Below are positions 1 to 7,674 of a stretch of 64,000 nucleotides of DNA, in pieces. Within the stretch, counting starts at the first letter, position 1. Every line of letters starts with the position of its first letter. A program made the translations under genes and the position numbers. The stretch comes from Pseudomonadales bacterium. GTDB taxonomy: Bacteria; Pseudomonadota; Gammaproteobacteria; Pseudomonadales; Pseudohongiellaceae. The notes under the pieces were generated by a model. It was given only the letters and a program-made list of their open reading frames with translations, did not search any database and was not told where the DNA came from. Location of the stretch: assembly GCA_024234395.1 (NCBI GenBank), contig JACKOH010000002.1:1116001-1180000 (forward strand), read 5' to 3'.

Positions 1-1
1 C

Positions 2-76
2 GATCCGGGTCTTTCCAGTAAACCGGTCATCTTGCAAAATTCCGTTATCAGTTATCTGAAGCAGCTAATTGAATGA
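2..76 (+). CDS. C-terminal fragment of an unidentified gene (runs in from the left edge)
   Basis: One forward frame is open from base 2 and stops at TGA 74-76. It gives 24 residues ending in ISYLKQLIE, which read like an ordinary amphipathic C-terminal helix. The fragment is too short to identify, and the other two forward frames also close within about 60 bases, so this may be chance. Confidence 0.3.
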   Translation, partial: DPGLSSKPVILQNSVISYLKQLIE

Positions 77-141
77 TGCAATGCTTTGCTATGGTCCCTT
101 GTATTCCCCAATGCTCGGAGAACCAGAACTTGGTTTAGAAT

Positions 142-2205
142 TCAGAACTGGTAATTCAAATACAGCCGGAAGGAACGGGGTTCAAAAACGTGGTAGTGGT
201 AGTCTTCAACCGGACCGGACTCGCCCGGTAACTGGGATTCGTAGAAATATTCCACATCGTGATCGTCCGAATTCAGCAGGTTCAGCGCGTCCAGAGACAG
301 CTGCAGATTGGCTGTCACCTGGTAGCCCAGCCGCAGGTTGACCATGCTGCTGCCGTCGGCAGTAGTGCCCCCGTCCACGGGAAACTCTCCAAAGTGGCGG
401 AAGCGCAGGTAGGCACTGAACCTGTCAGTGGGCTGAAAATTGATGCCGCCGCTGAATACGTCCTCCAGGGCGCCCGCAATAAGGCGGCTGCCGTCCAGGG
501 GCTCATCGAAGCGGGCGTTGGTATGAGAATATTCGAAGTCCAGTTTCCAGGCCTCGTCCAGCTGGTAGTAAGCGGAAATCTCCACGCCCCGTCGGGTGCT
601 GGCCACACCGGTGTCCTCGGTGTTACCGGCGTCACCCACGAATAGCAGCTCTGAATCGATTTCCAGCTGCCACAGGGCGATGGTGGCATTCAGGCGGTCG
701 TTGATGAAGGTCCGATAACCGATTTCACCACCCAGGGTGTCTACCAGCGGGTCCACGGGCAGCACTGCCTCGCCGCTGACCGGATCCACGGCGATGGTTG
801 TGCCCCGTGCGTCGTTGCTGTGAAAGCCCTGACCGATGCCGGCATACACCTCGTTGTTGTCATTGAGCGCGTAGGCCAGGCTCAGCGAGGTGGTTACGAT
901 GTCGTCATCGGTATTTCCCGAATTGGGAATCAGCGTAGTCGGGTCGGCCGCCGCCAGTGCTTTGACATCGAAGTCATAGTAATCATAGCGCAGTCCGAAA
1001 ACGCTGCGCAGGCGATCGGTTAAGTGCAGCTGGTTCTCCCAGTACAGGCTGGCGCTCAGTTCATCGACCCGGTCGAGTCGAATGTCGCTTAGAAACTTGC
1101 GTGCCGCCGTGCTGCGCAGTCCCACCTTGTCGATGTCGTCGCGGCGAAGCTGGGCACCCACGCTATTGGTCATCTCCCGGCCGCTGAGGTAGCTGGTCTT
1201 CTGCCATTGCAGTTCGCCGCCGCTGATCAGGCGCTTGTCCAGTTGCTGGAACTGATCGCCCTGGGGCTGGGTAAAGTAACTGAAGTTAGACCACAGGTTC
1301 ATGTCGTAATCGATGGCATAGGCGGTGCCCGACCAGTTTGAATCCCCGCTGTTCCGGAGCCAGTTCAGGGACAGGCTGTAGCGGGAGGATTTTCCGCCCA
1401 CCGTGGAGTCGATGGAGCCAAGGCTGCTGATCATCCCGCTTTTCACTGCGCGGTCGGGAATCTGATCGGCGGAATTCCAGCTGTTGTCATAGCCCATGAA
1501 CATCAGTGCGAACCGGTCGTCGCCTGACTCCCAGCTTTGTTTCAGCCATAAATTGGTCTTGTCGATATCCTCATCCACCGAGTCCCAGGGACCGGCATAG
1601 CCCTGCAGCTCCACACCGAATACCAGGTCACCCCCCAAAGAATCGAGCCCGCCGCTGGCCAGCAGGCGGGTAAAGTCATATTCGCCGAAGGCCAGTGAAA
1701 CCCGCGGTTCCTGAGAGTGGTCCAGGGTTGTCATACGGGCTGCGCCGGCACCGGAAAAGTCGCCCACGTCGGCATAGTAGGAACCCTTGCGGTAGATTAT
1801 CTCTTCCAGCAGTTCCGGAATAATGAAGTTCAGATCGGTATAGCCCTGGCCGTGTCCATGGCTGCGCATATTGATCGGCATGCCGTCGATGGAGGTGGCA
1901 AAGTCGGTACCGTGGTCGAGGTTGAATCCGCGCAGGAAATACTGGTTGGCCTTACCACTGCCGCTGTGCTGCGTGGCAACCATACCCGGCACGGCTTCCA
2001 GAACTTCCCCGGTACGCAACAACGGGCGTTCCTGAAGTTCGTCGTGCCCGATGCGTCCCTCGGAAGCGGAGATAGAGGATCCGACCAGGTTGACCCGGCG
2101 TCCAATCACTTCGATGGAATCCACCGAAGCGGGCTGGGCCATGAGTGAGCAGGACCAGCCTGCCAAGCCTGCAAGCAGCAGGCTCCGGGAAAATGTGGAC
2201 ATCAT
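142..2205 (-). CDS. TonB-dependent outer-membrane receptor
   Basis: Outer-membrane active transporter of about 687 residues, substrate unknown. The start is placed at the ATG at 2205, not at the upstream in-frame start at 2316. An AGGAG lies 6-7 bases before 2205, and the protein then begins with a typical signal peptide (hydrophobic stretch LLLAGLAGW, then a MAQPAS cleavage region). A plug domain follows at about residues 30-150 (RTGEVLEAVPGM, FLRGFNLDHGTDF, SIDGMPIN), then a long barrel rich in alternating aromatic strands. It ends in Y-Q-F, the usual outer-membrane beta-signal. The gene stands alone on the minus strand, divergent from the BlaI/M56 pair. The family assignment is firm. Nothing in the sequence identifies the ligand. 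Confidence 0.92.
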   Translation of the reverse strand: MMSTFSRSLLLAGLAGWSCSLMAQPASVDSIEVIGRRVNLVGSSISASEGRIGHDELQERPLLRTGEVLEAVPGMVATQHSGSGKANQYFLRGFNLDHGTDFATSIDGMPINMRSHGHGQGYTDLNFIIPELLEEIIYRKGSYYADVGDFSGAGAARMTTLDHSQEPRVSLAFGEYDFTRLLASGGLDSLGGDLVFGVELQGYAGPWDSVDEDIDKTNLWLKQSWESGDDRFALMFMGYDNSWNSADQIPDRAVKSGMISSLGSIDSTVGGKSSRYSLSLNWLRNSGDSNWSGTAYAIDYDMNLWSNFSYFTQPQGDQFQQLDKRLISGGELQWQKTSYLSGREMTNSVGAQLRRDDIDKVGLRSTAARKFLSDIRLDRVDELSASLYWENQLHLTDRLRSVFGLRYDYYDFDVKALAAADPTTLIPNSGNTDDDIVTTSLSLAYALNDNNEVYAGIGQGFHSNDARGTTIAVDPVSGEAVLPVDPLVDTLGGEIGYRTFINDRLNATIALWQLEIDSELLFVGDAGNTEDTGVASTRRGVEISAYYQLDEAWKLDFEYSHTNARFDEPLDGSRLIAGALEDVFSGGINFQPTDRFSAYLRFRHFGEFPVDGGTTADGSSMVNLRLGYQVTANLQLSLDALNLLNSDDHDVEYFYESQLPGESGPVEDYHYHVFEPRSFRLYLNYQF

Positions 2206-2504
2206 CTGAATCTCCTGATAAAACACTCGTGGTGCGACTGTTCGGACTCCCAAAGCCAGGTTGCTGGCCAGGGCCTGAGAAGTGTCTTCGAGAAGTCGGG
2301 CGCCGACAAGCGGCATTCAGATACCGAATTAAAAACATTCATAAAAACAGAGAGATATCACGGATTAGTCGAGTTGGACGCCCATTAGAAAAACCGATTC
2401 ACTGTAGAAGTTCAGCGATTGCGCGGAAGCCGGTGAATGGCTTTCATACGCGAAGCGCCGAATCCCGGCATTGACCGGGCAAGTCCTGCCGACCACCTTT
2501 CATT
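2206..2504. other. Divergent intergenic region between the TonB receptor and blaI
   Basis: About 300 bases with no supported gene. It must hold the promoters of the receptor (-) and the blaI-like gene (+). An A/T-rich patch lies near 2330-2400. I found no clear palindromic BlaI operator and no riboswitch core here. Confidence 0.5.
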
Positions 2505-2939
2505 ATGGAAAAAAATCGTCCAACCACTGATCGGCATGCCCACAATGCCCTCACCAGTACCCTTGGCGAACTGGAACTGCTGGTGCTTGAAAAAATCTGG
2601 GCCAGTCCCGGAATGGATGCCAAAAGCCTGCTTGCCCAGCTGTCCGCGAATCGGCGTCTGTCTCTCAGCACCGTCCAGTCGACCCTGGAGCGACTGGTCA
2701 GGAAACAGCATCTGGAGCGGGAGAAAAACGGACACGCATTCTGCTATTTCCCGTTACAGAGCCGGGCTGAGCTGATGGGTTCGATGTTGAGAGAAGTCAT
2801 ACAGTTGTTGCATGACGGTCAGGCCAACACGATTCTGAGCAGTTTCGTCAACGTGGCGGATCGGCTCGATGAGAAAGCGCTCGATCAACTGGAAGCCCTG
2901 ATTCAGCGGAAGCGCCGCGAAAGGAGGGAGCATGAGTAG
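2505..2939 (+). CDS. BlaI/MecI/CopY-family transcriptional repressor
   Basis: A 144-residue winged-helix repressor of the type inactivated by a partner M56 metallopeptidase. The helix-turn-helix region spans about residues 18-75 (LGELELLVLEKIW, then LSLSTVQSTLERL and the wing ending in CYFPLQSR). A C-terminal dimerisation helix follows (ADRLDEKALDQLEALIQ). The stop codon overlaps the start of the M56 gene by 8 bases, so the two are translationally coupled. The ribosome-binding site is weak. By family precedent it represses its own operon, but I see no clear operator upstream. The product is a homologue of beta-lactamase regulators, and no beta-lactamase gene is nearby. Confidence 0.9.
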   Translation: MEKNRPTTDRHAHNALTSTLGELELLVLEKIWASPGMDAKSLLAQLSANRRLSLSTVQSTLERLVRKQHLEREKNGHAFCYFPLQSRAELMGSMLREVIQLLHDGQANTILSSFVNVADRLDEKALDQLEALIQRKRRERREHE

Positions 2940-3894
2940 CCTGCTGACGGTAACCGGCTCCTTTGCACTGGTATGGCTATCGACCTGGCTGCTCTGCAGC
3001 CTGACCCTGACAGTGTTGTATCCCCTGCTTCGGCGCCATCTGTTGCGGCTGCACCCGGCGGATGGCAGCGCCCTTCTACTTCTACTGCTGGCCTTTCCGG
3101 TACTGCTCAGCCTGGTATCCACCCTGCTACTCTTTACTCCAGGGCTGGAAACCAGCCTGGTCAGTGACCACTGTCACGGCAATTGCCAGGCGCATATCCC
3201 GCTGGTCAATTCGGCCGGGCTGGCGGGAACGGGGTTGGTCCTGCTGGCTGTGCTGGTGCTGATACTGGGCAGCCGGCTGTTGTTTCATGTCAGAGTGGGG
3301 CGGCGGCTCATGGCCCAATTGGCCACTCTGGCCAGACCGGGGCAGCACTACTGGTTGCTGGATGACGATGACCCGCTGGTGTTTACCCTTGGCTGGTGGC
3401 GCAATCGGATTTATCTGACCCGCGGACTGCTCAGGCGTTGCAGCCAGGCGGATATCGCCATAGTGCTGGCCCATGAAAAAGAGCACGTCCGGCGTCTGGA
3501 CAACCTGCGTCTGCTGCTGGCACGGCTGTTTCTGCTGGTAGTTCCGCGCGGCCTGGCCGGGACCCTCTTTGCAGACCTGCATGCCCTGACGGAGTCAGCC
3601 TGTGATCTTGCGGCAGCAGAGCAATCCGACCCCCTGGACGTGGCGGGAACCCTGCTAAAAGTACAGCGACTGGTGCCAAGCCGGATTACTTATCATGAGG
3701 CTTCCATAACCTCCGCGTTCACAGGAGCGGAAATAGAACGCCGCGTGCAGGCGTTACTGGATTATCACGCCGGTGTTCCGAATCTGCTTCATGGCGTTCG
3801 TCTGTGTGCTCTGGCTCTGCTGGTTTGCAGTGTATTGCTGGTTGACCCACTGCATCACAGTGTTGAACTGCTGCTGCACCTGGCTGGCAATTGA
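2932..3894 (+). CDS. M56 (BlaR1-type) membrane metallopeptidase
   Basis: A 320-residue integral membrane zinc protease and probable sensor partner of the preceding repressor. Hydrophobic segments lie near residues 5-25, 40-62 and 85-110. The zinc-site motif HEKEH is at about 181-185 (LAHEKEHVRRLDN), with a probable third ligand in ESACD at about 221. A last hydrophobic helix lies near the C-terminus. There is no extracellular penicillin-binding domain, so this is the short BlaR1-like form and does not predict beta-lactam resistance. No effector gene follows on the same strand. A type-A repeat begins 11 bases after the stop. Confidence 0.88.
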   Translation: MSSLLTVTGSFALVWLSTWLLCSLTLTVLYPLLRRHLLRLHPADGSALLLLLLAFPVLLSLVSTLLLFTPGLETSLVSDHCHGNCQAHIPLVNSAGLAGTGLVLLAVLVLILGSRLLFHVRVGRRLMAQLATLARPGQHYWLLDDDDPLVFTLGWWRNRIYLTRGLLRRCSQADIAIVLAHEKEHVRRLDNLRLLLARLFLLVVPRGLAGTLFADLHALTESACDLAAAEQSDPLDVAGTLLKVQRLVPSRITYHEASITSAFTGAEIERRVQALLDYHAGVPNLLHGVRLCALALLVCSVLLVDPLHHSVELLLHLAGN

Positions 3895-3904
3895 AGCGTC
3901 TATC

Positions 3905-4043
3905 CGCCTGTTGAAAAACTCCCGGCTGGCACAGTACGGCGTTAAAATCTGGCTCAAAATGCTTGGTTACGGCGTGTAAACTGTGTTTTTTCGCCAGATA
4001 GTGCCCTGTCTTGCGCTCACCTGTGTGTTTTTCAACAGGCTGT
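3905..4043. repeat. Dispersed palindromic repeat, family A, copy 1
   Basis: The left end reads CGCCTGTTGAAAAACTC and the right end is its near-complement GTTTTTCAACAGGCTG. The core contains GGCGTTAAAATCTGGCTC and ACGGCGTGTAAACTG, which recur in the copies at 6173-6297, 7171-7315 and 51750-51893. No coding capacity is seen. Confidence 0.85.
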
Positions 4044-4080
4044 TACGCAGTCCTCCGGCCGGAATTCGTTACCGGTTGGT

Positions 4081-4782
4081 TCAGAATCTATGAAACAGGT
4101 TGAATTGCAGCTGACCCTTGCCCAGATTGTCGGTTTCCTGATGCATGTAGCCGAACTGCAGGCGGATTGTATCGGTCAGGCTGTAGCCAAGCGCGGCGTA
4201 AGTCCGGTTCCGATCGAATGAATCCACCCGGCGTCCGCCGCCGATGTCGCGTTCCAGGTTGACAAACAGCTCGTTGTAGAGCGACAGGTAAACCGCCCCC
4301 TGCGCCAGAGTGTTCTGATTGAATGGGTAGTTGAGGGCCACAAAGTAGCGAAACCGGTTGCGAAAATCCTGCCCGTCAACGTCCCGCTGTTCGAGACGGA
4401 AGCGGTGGGTCAGGTATACTTTCGAACCCAGCACCTGGGGCACCAGGGCTTCCTGGTAAACGCGCCGCTCCCGGGATTTACTGCTATCGCGGCCGTAGGC
4501 GCCGGACGTGATATGCGCCAGTCCCAGCGTGTAGGTGACATTTGAATTGTCGGGCGACCAGGTGGCGCCGGCACGAATCAGCAGTTGTTCCAGGTCGCCG
4601 CCGAGATCCCAGTTGCGATGTTGAACGTCCCCCTGGAAACCGAAATTGCTGTTTTCCAGGGAGGTGTTCCAGAGGTACATGTACCAGGCGCCGGTTTCAC
4701 TTTCATCTACCTGGGCGCCTGCCAGCTGGCTGAATGAACAGAATAGAATCGTGCTGACACAGCTGGCGATAAGAGTCTTCAT
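4081..4782 (-). CDS. DUF2490 family outer-membrane-like protein
   Basis: A 233-residue secreted protein with an N-terminal signal (LIASCVSTILFCSFSQLAGAQ). The body consists of alternating beta strands: GAWYMYLWN, a VYLTHRFRLEQR block, YFVALNYPF, and a final LQFNLFHRF. This pattern, with the RLEQR and NELF motifs, matches the DUF2490 family of predicted small outer-membrane barrels of unknown function. The terminal F fits a beta-signal. It lies 27 bases downstream of the PPFKRR-repeat gene on the same strand, so the two probably form an operon. Confidence 0.8.
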   Translation of the reverse strand: MKTLIASCVSTILFCSFSQLAGAQVDESETGAWYMYLWNTSLENSNFGFQGDVQHRNWDLGGDLEQLLIRAGATWSPDNSNVTYTLGLAHITSGAYGRDSSKSRERRVYQEALVPQVLGSKVYLTHRFRLEQRDVDGQDFRNRFRYFVALNYPFNQNTLAQGAVYLSLYNELFVNLERDIGGGRRVDSFDRNRTYAALGYSLTDTIRLQFGYMHQETDNLGKGQLQFNLFHRF

Positions 4783-4809
4783 ACTGTCTCCACAGTCAGT
4801 CAGGATCGA

Positions 4810-5169
4810 TCAGCGGTGACGCTTGAAGGACCCCAGCGGTTTTTTACGCTCGCTGGTATCCGCTGCATCCAGTTCGAGACTGGCAGCATCGATCACCGGC
4901 ACTTCCTCGAAGCGACGTTTGAAAGGCGGCTTGCCTGAATAGTCGATGGTCCATATCCGTTCCATTTCCACTATTTCGTTGGTCGCTTCCAGACGTGCCA
5001 CGTCAGCCGCCGGCAGTTCGATCATTCGACGCTTGAACGGCGGGCGACCGGTGAATTCGACCGACCAGACCTTGACCATTTCCTGGCCCGCTGTATCGGC
5101 CAGGGCGGTAGTCGTGGGTAACGTCATCAGGGCAGCTGCCAGGCAAGAAGCAAAAACCGGCATACGCAT
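4810..5169 (-). CDS. Small secreted protein with two PPFKRR repeats
   Basis: A 119-residue protein of unknown function. GGAGG lies about 8 bases before the start at 5169. A signal peptide ends near ALAD (residue 25). The mature part is two tandem repeats of about 30 residues, roughly 32-61 and 70-99, each of the form W-[ST]-[VI]-[ED]-[FY]-[TS]-G-[RK]-PPFKRR followed by an acidic-hydrophobic tail. A basic end follows (KKPLGSFKRHR). It is the probable first gene of an operon with the DUF2490 gene. I do not recognise the family. The conserved repeat argues that it is a real protein. Confidence 0.75.
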   Translation of the reverse strand: MRMPVFASCLAAALMTLPTTTALADTAGQEMVKVWSVEFTGRPPFKRRMIELPAADVARLEATNEIVEMERIWTIDYSGKPPFKRRFEEVPVIDAASLELDAADTSERKKPLGSFKRHR

Positions 5170-5283
5170 TATTTTTTCCTCCAGGGTGTACGCAATTGTT
5201 CTCGTGTCAGGGTGACGCGAGCTAGTGTACAGAAACGGGTTAGTGTCACTTATATAACCCGCCAGAATTGGCGATAGATGCTA

Positions 5284-5380
5284 TCTATAGGTCTTCTCGC
5301 CACAGGGCTGTCTATAGGTCTTGCTGCAGGGCTGTCCAGAAGTCTCGCGCGGGGCAGTCTTCAGGTCTGGCGCAGGGCTG
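5284..5380. repeat. Degenerate tandem repeat, four units of 23-27 bp
   Basis: The units run 5284-5310, 5311-5334, 5335-5357 and 5358-5380. Each begins TCTATAGGTC or a variant and ends CAGGGCTG or GGGGCAG. The array lies in the gap between two divergent genes. Confidence 0.75.
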
Positions 5381-5611
5381 GGCTCTACGGGATCGGGCAC
5401 CACAGTCCGGGCCGATGGCGCAGCGATTATGATGCCGATAGCATTTGAATCAGACTTGCACCAAAAAAGTGCAGTCGGCGCTCGGTTGGTGCGTTGATTT
5501 GCCAGGTGATACTTATAAAATGCAATAAAAACAATGGGTTGTGATACTGGTCCGTAACTTGCTGCGAAATGGTCAAGAGAATTAACTGTTTTCCATTGAG
5601 GCGGACACCCG

Positions 5612-6157
5612 ATGAGCCGATCCCCCGTAACATTGCGCTGGCTGGCCAGCAAGCGACTCTCCTGCCTGCTTGCCGGTCTGTTTCTGGGATGGACGGGGAA
5701 CCTGACTGCCGAGCCCGGCGTGGATTTCACATCGCTGTTCACCTACAGCGTACCGCTCAATCAGACTGGAGCCGGAAGTTTCTCGGTAACTGCTTCGGTC
5801 GGCGGTGTGGAAACCGAGTTCCTGCTGGATACCGGTGCAACCATGGTGACGGTCACTTCGAGTCTGTTCAAAAAAATCCGTGAGCAGGGTTCAGTAGTCC
5901 AGGTCCGCAAGGTCGGGGCGCGACTGGCCAGTGGCCAGGTGGAAGTGATGGAAGTCTATCAGGTAGAGCGTTTCAGCCTGGGTAACGGCTGCGAGCTGGG
6001 CCCTGTGGAAGTTGCTGTGCTCAGGACCGGGGGCCGTAACCTGCTGGGCATGAATGCCCTGCAGCAGGCAGCGCCTTTCGCTGTTTCCATGTCGCCACCG
6101 GTGTTGGGACTTTCCAGCTGTGGCATTACTCCCCGGCAGGTCAGCTTACGGGACTAG
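5612..6157 (+). CDS. Retropepsin-like (clan AA) aspartic protease
   Basis: A 181-residue predicted periplasmic or membrane-anchored aspartyl protease. The N-terminus is a basic-hydrophobic signal or anchor (LASKRLSCLLAGLFLGW). The catalytic D-T-G triad is in FLLDTGATMVTV near residue 75, followed by the flap region and the conserved NLLGMNAL near residue 148. This matches the TIGR02281-like bacterial retropepsin fold, which acts as a dimer with one active Asp per chain. A GAGG sequence lies about 12 bases before the ATG. It is monocistronic and its substrate is unknown. Confidence 0.8.
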   Translation: MSRSPVTLRWLASKRLSCLLAGLFLGWTGNLTAEPGVDFTSLFTYSVPLNQTGAGSFSVTASVGGVETEFLLDTGATMVTVTSSLFKKIREQGSVVQVRKVGARLASGQVEVMEVYQVERFSLGNGCELGPVEVAVLRTGGRNLLGMNALQQAAPFAVSMSPPVLGLSSCGITPRQVSLRD

Positions 6158-6172
6158 CAGCCAGCATGAACA

Positions 6173-6297
6173 ACCTCAGCTGGCAAATAGCGGCTCAGAA
6201 TCTGGCTCAGAAACCTCATTTACGGCCTGTAAACTGCGCTTTTTCGCCTGGTTTTGCCTTGTCCTGCGTTAAGCTGAGTGTTTTCAACAGGAAGCTG
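6173..6297. repeat. Dispersed palindromic repeat, family A, copy 3 (left end degraded)
   Basis: It shares the core CATTTACGGCCTGTAAACTG, CGCTTTTTCGCC and TTTTGCCTTGTC with the copy at 7171-7315, and the right end GTTTTCAACAGG. The left inverted end is no longer recognisable. Confidence 0.7.
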
Positions 6298-6387
6298 GTT
6301 GCAGTTGTCACATTTTAAACCGCTACTTCTTAATTGACAGTCTGTTAATCTTTAGATCGCCGATCCGTCTGATTCTCAGGCTGATGA

Positions 6388-7146
6388 TCAGGCGGCATCG
6401 CAGAGCCGCTGCCGAAAATACGCGATAACCTCTGAAAGCGCCTCCCGGGCCGGTTCTCCGCCCCTGATGAAGTCGAGGGTCAATGTCGAATGCCCGTCGC
6501 CAGGTATTTCCAGGAAGCGGACCCGCTCACGGTCATCGTTGAAGGCCTTATCGATGGCTGAGAACCGCGCTGCTGAACAGAGCCGGTCGCCACTGAATCG
6601 CAGGGCCAGCATTGGACCCTTAGTATCGAGCTTTTCCCGAGTTGCCGCGATTTCCCGATCCGACATTGCCAGCCCGTGTTTATCCTGGATCGGCAGGCTT
6701 GGCTGGCTTGCCACGGCGGCGAGAACAGAATCCTCGGCGACCAGGGTCAGAGCAAAATTGCCGGTCAGGCACATACCGATGACACCGATATTCCTGGCGC
6801 CGTTTTCAAGTCGCAAATGACGGCACAACGCCTTCAACCAGTCGACGACCGGACTGGAGTGATTTTTCTCGAACAGATGAAATTCGCGGCGCATGCAGAA
6901 TACCCGAGCCAGGTTTCCGACCCTGGATGTTCTGCCCAATGGCCCGAACAGGTGCGGCAGCACGACCCGAAAACCCTGCTTATGCATTCGATCGGCAAGA
7001 GCCAGGGTTTCCGGGCCGATTCCCGGTGCTTCCTGAATGATCACGATGGTGGCTGATTGATCGCCCTTACTGTAGAAGTCATGGGTAACTTTCCGGTCAC
7101 TGGCGATTGGCGCGGTGAAGGATTCTTTGACGTAGCCTTCCAACAT
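6388..7146 (-). CDS. Dienelactone hydrolase family protein
   Basis: A cytosolic alpha/beta hydrolase of 252 residues. The nucleophile elbow is G-M-C-L-T-G with Cys126, the Cys form typical of dienelactone hydrolases. Candidate partners are Asp187 (FSGDRLC) and His219 (GDGHS), giving the expected Cys-Asp-His order. An oxyanion-region motif IIQEAPGIG lies near residue 37. It has no signal peptide and no operon partner. The natural substrate is probably not dienelactone, because no catechol pathway genes are nearby. Confidence 0.85.
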   Translation of the reverse strand: MLEGYVKESFTAPIASDRKVTHDFYSKGDQSATIVIIQEAPGIGPETLALADRMHKQGFRVVLPHLFGPLGRTSRVGNLARVFCMRREFHLFEKNHSSPVVDWLKALCRHLRLENGARNIGVIGMCLTGNFALTLVAEDSVLAAVASQPSLPIQDKHGLAMSDREIAATREKLDTKGPMLALRFSGDRLCSAARFSAIDKAFNDDRERVRFLEIPGDGHSTLTLDFIRGGEPAREALSEVIAYFRQRLCDAA

Positions 7147-7170
7147 AAGCTTCTGAAATAACCTCCAGCC

Positions 7171-7315
7171 TAGCAGCCTATTGAAAAACTCTCAGCTGGC
7201 ACAATTCGGCGTTAAAATCTGGCTCAAAATGCTCATTTACGGCGTGTAAACTGCGCTTTTTCGCCAGCTTTTGCCTTGTCTTGCACTCACCTGAGAGTTT
7301 TTCAACAGGCTGCTA
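7171..7315. repeat. Dispersed palindromic repeat, family A, copy 2 (best preserved)
   Basis: A 145-bp element bounded by 25-bp inverted repeats (7171-7195 and 7291-7315) that differ at one position. The outer ends read TAGCAGCCT and AGGCTGCTA. The core is the same as in the other family-A copies. No ORF is present. It lies just upstream of the hydrolase gene start. Confidence 0.88.
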
Positions 7316-7317
7316 GC

Positions 7318-7388
7318 CTTCAATCAACCTTCAGTAAAACTTTCAACAAATCCTTCGACAAAACCTTCACCAAAACCTTCAACGTAGC
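7318..7388. repeat. 12-bp tandem repeat, about six units
   Basis: Exact 12-base periodicity with consensus CTTCAACAAAAC. Full units start at 7329, 7341, 7353, 7365 and 7377, preceded by an 11-base partial unit at 7318. The array directly abuts the family-A element. Confidence 0.85.
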
Positions 7389-7674
7389 TCCCTACCAGTT
7401 ATTCTGCACCAGCGCAGGGTTGCAGTTGACCTGTCTGTGCTGAGACTGTCAGAAGTATTTCCCGAGCATAAACCCTATGCTCTCGCGGTTAAAGGACCAC
7501 GATAGGAGTATCGGAATTGCCTGCCAGTCGGTGCATGCGACTGGTGACTGCCAAGGCGGGGCGAGCGCGACCGGTGGTAACTGGACATGTCCCGGGATCG
7601 ACGCTAGTGTAAACGCACTTTTTAATTGTCGTGGCGGAAGCGGTCAGTTCCGCCGTACTCAGCTGGAAATCCCA
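7389..7674. other. Leader region of the DUF5916 gene
   Basis: About 285 bases without a supported gene. A forward frame is open from 7477 into the DUF5916 gene, but its translation is low-complexity and precedes a proper signal peptide, so I treat it as untranslated. Several GC-rich inverted segments occur near 7520-7570. I could not match any riboswitch class. Confidence 0.4.

Noticed and set aside
2206..2340. Cobalamin-type riboswitch before the first TonB receptor
   Set aside because: Such receptors often have one, but neither the B12 box nor the supporting conserved segments are present.
2505..3894. Beta-lactam resistance locus
   Set aside because: BlaI and M56 homologues are present, but there is no beta-lactamase or PBP2a gene and no penicillin-binding sensor domain.
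5281..5742. 153-codon minus-strand frame over the tandem repeat and retropepsin start
   Set aside because: It is antisense to the signal peptide of a recognised protease and ends in repeat DNA. No ribosome-binding site is seen.
7318..7388. CRISPR array at the short tandem repeats
   Set aside because: Units are adjacent with no unique spacers and are far too short, and no cas genes are present. The same holds for the arrays at 5284, 22504, 25663 and 56515.
7389..7674. Riboswitch in the DUF5916 leader
   Set aside because: I compared it mentally with cobalamin, TPP, FMN, glycine and SAM cores and found no matching conserved boxes.
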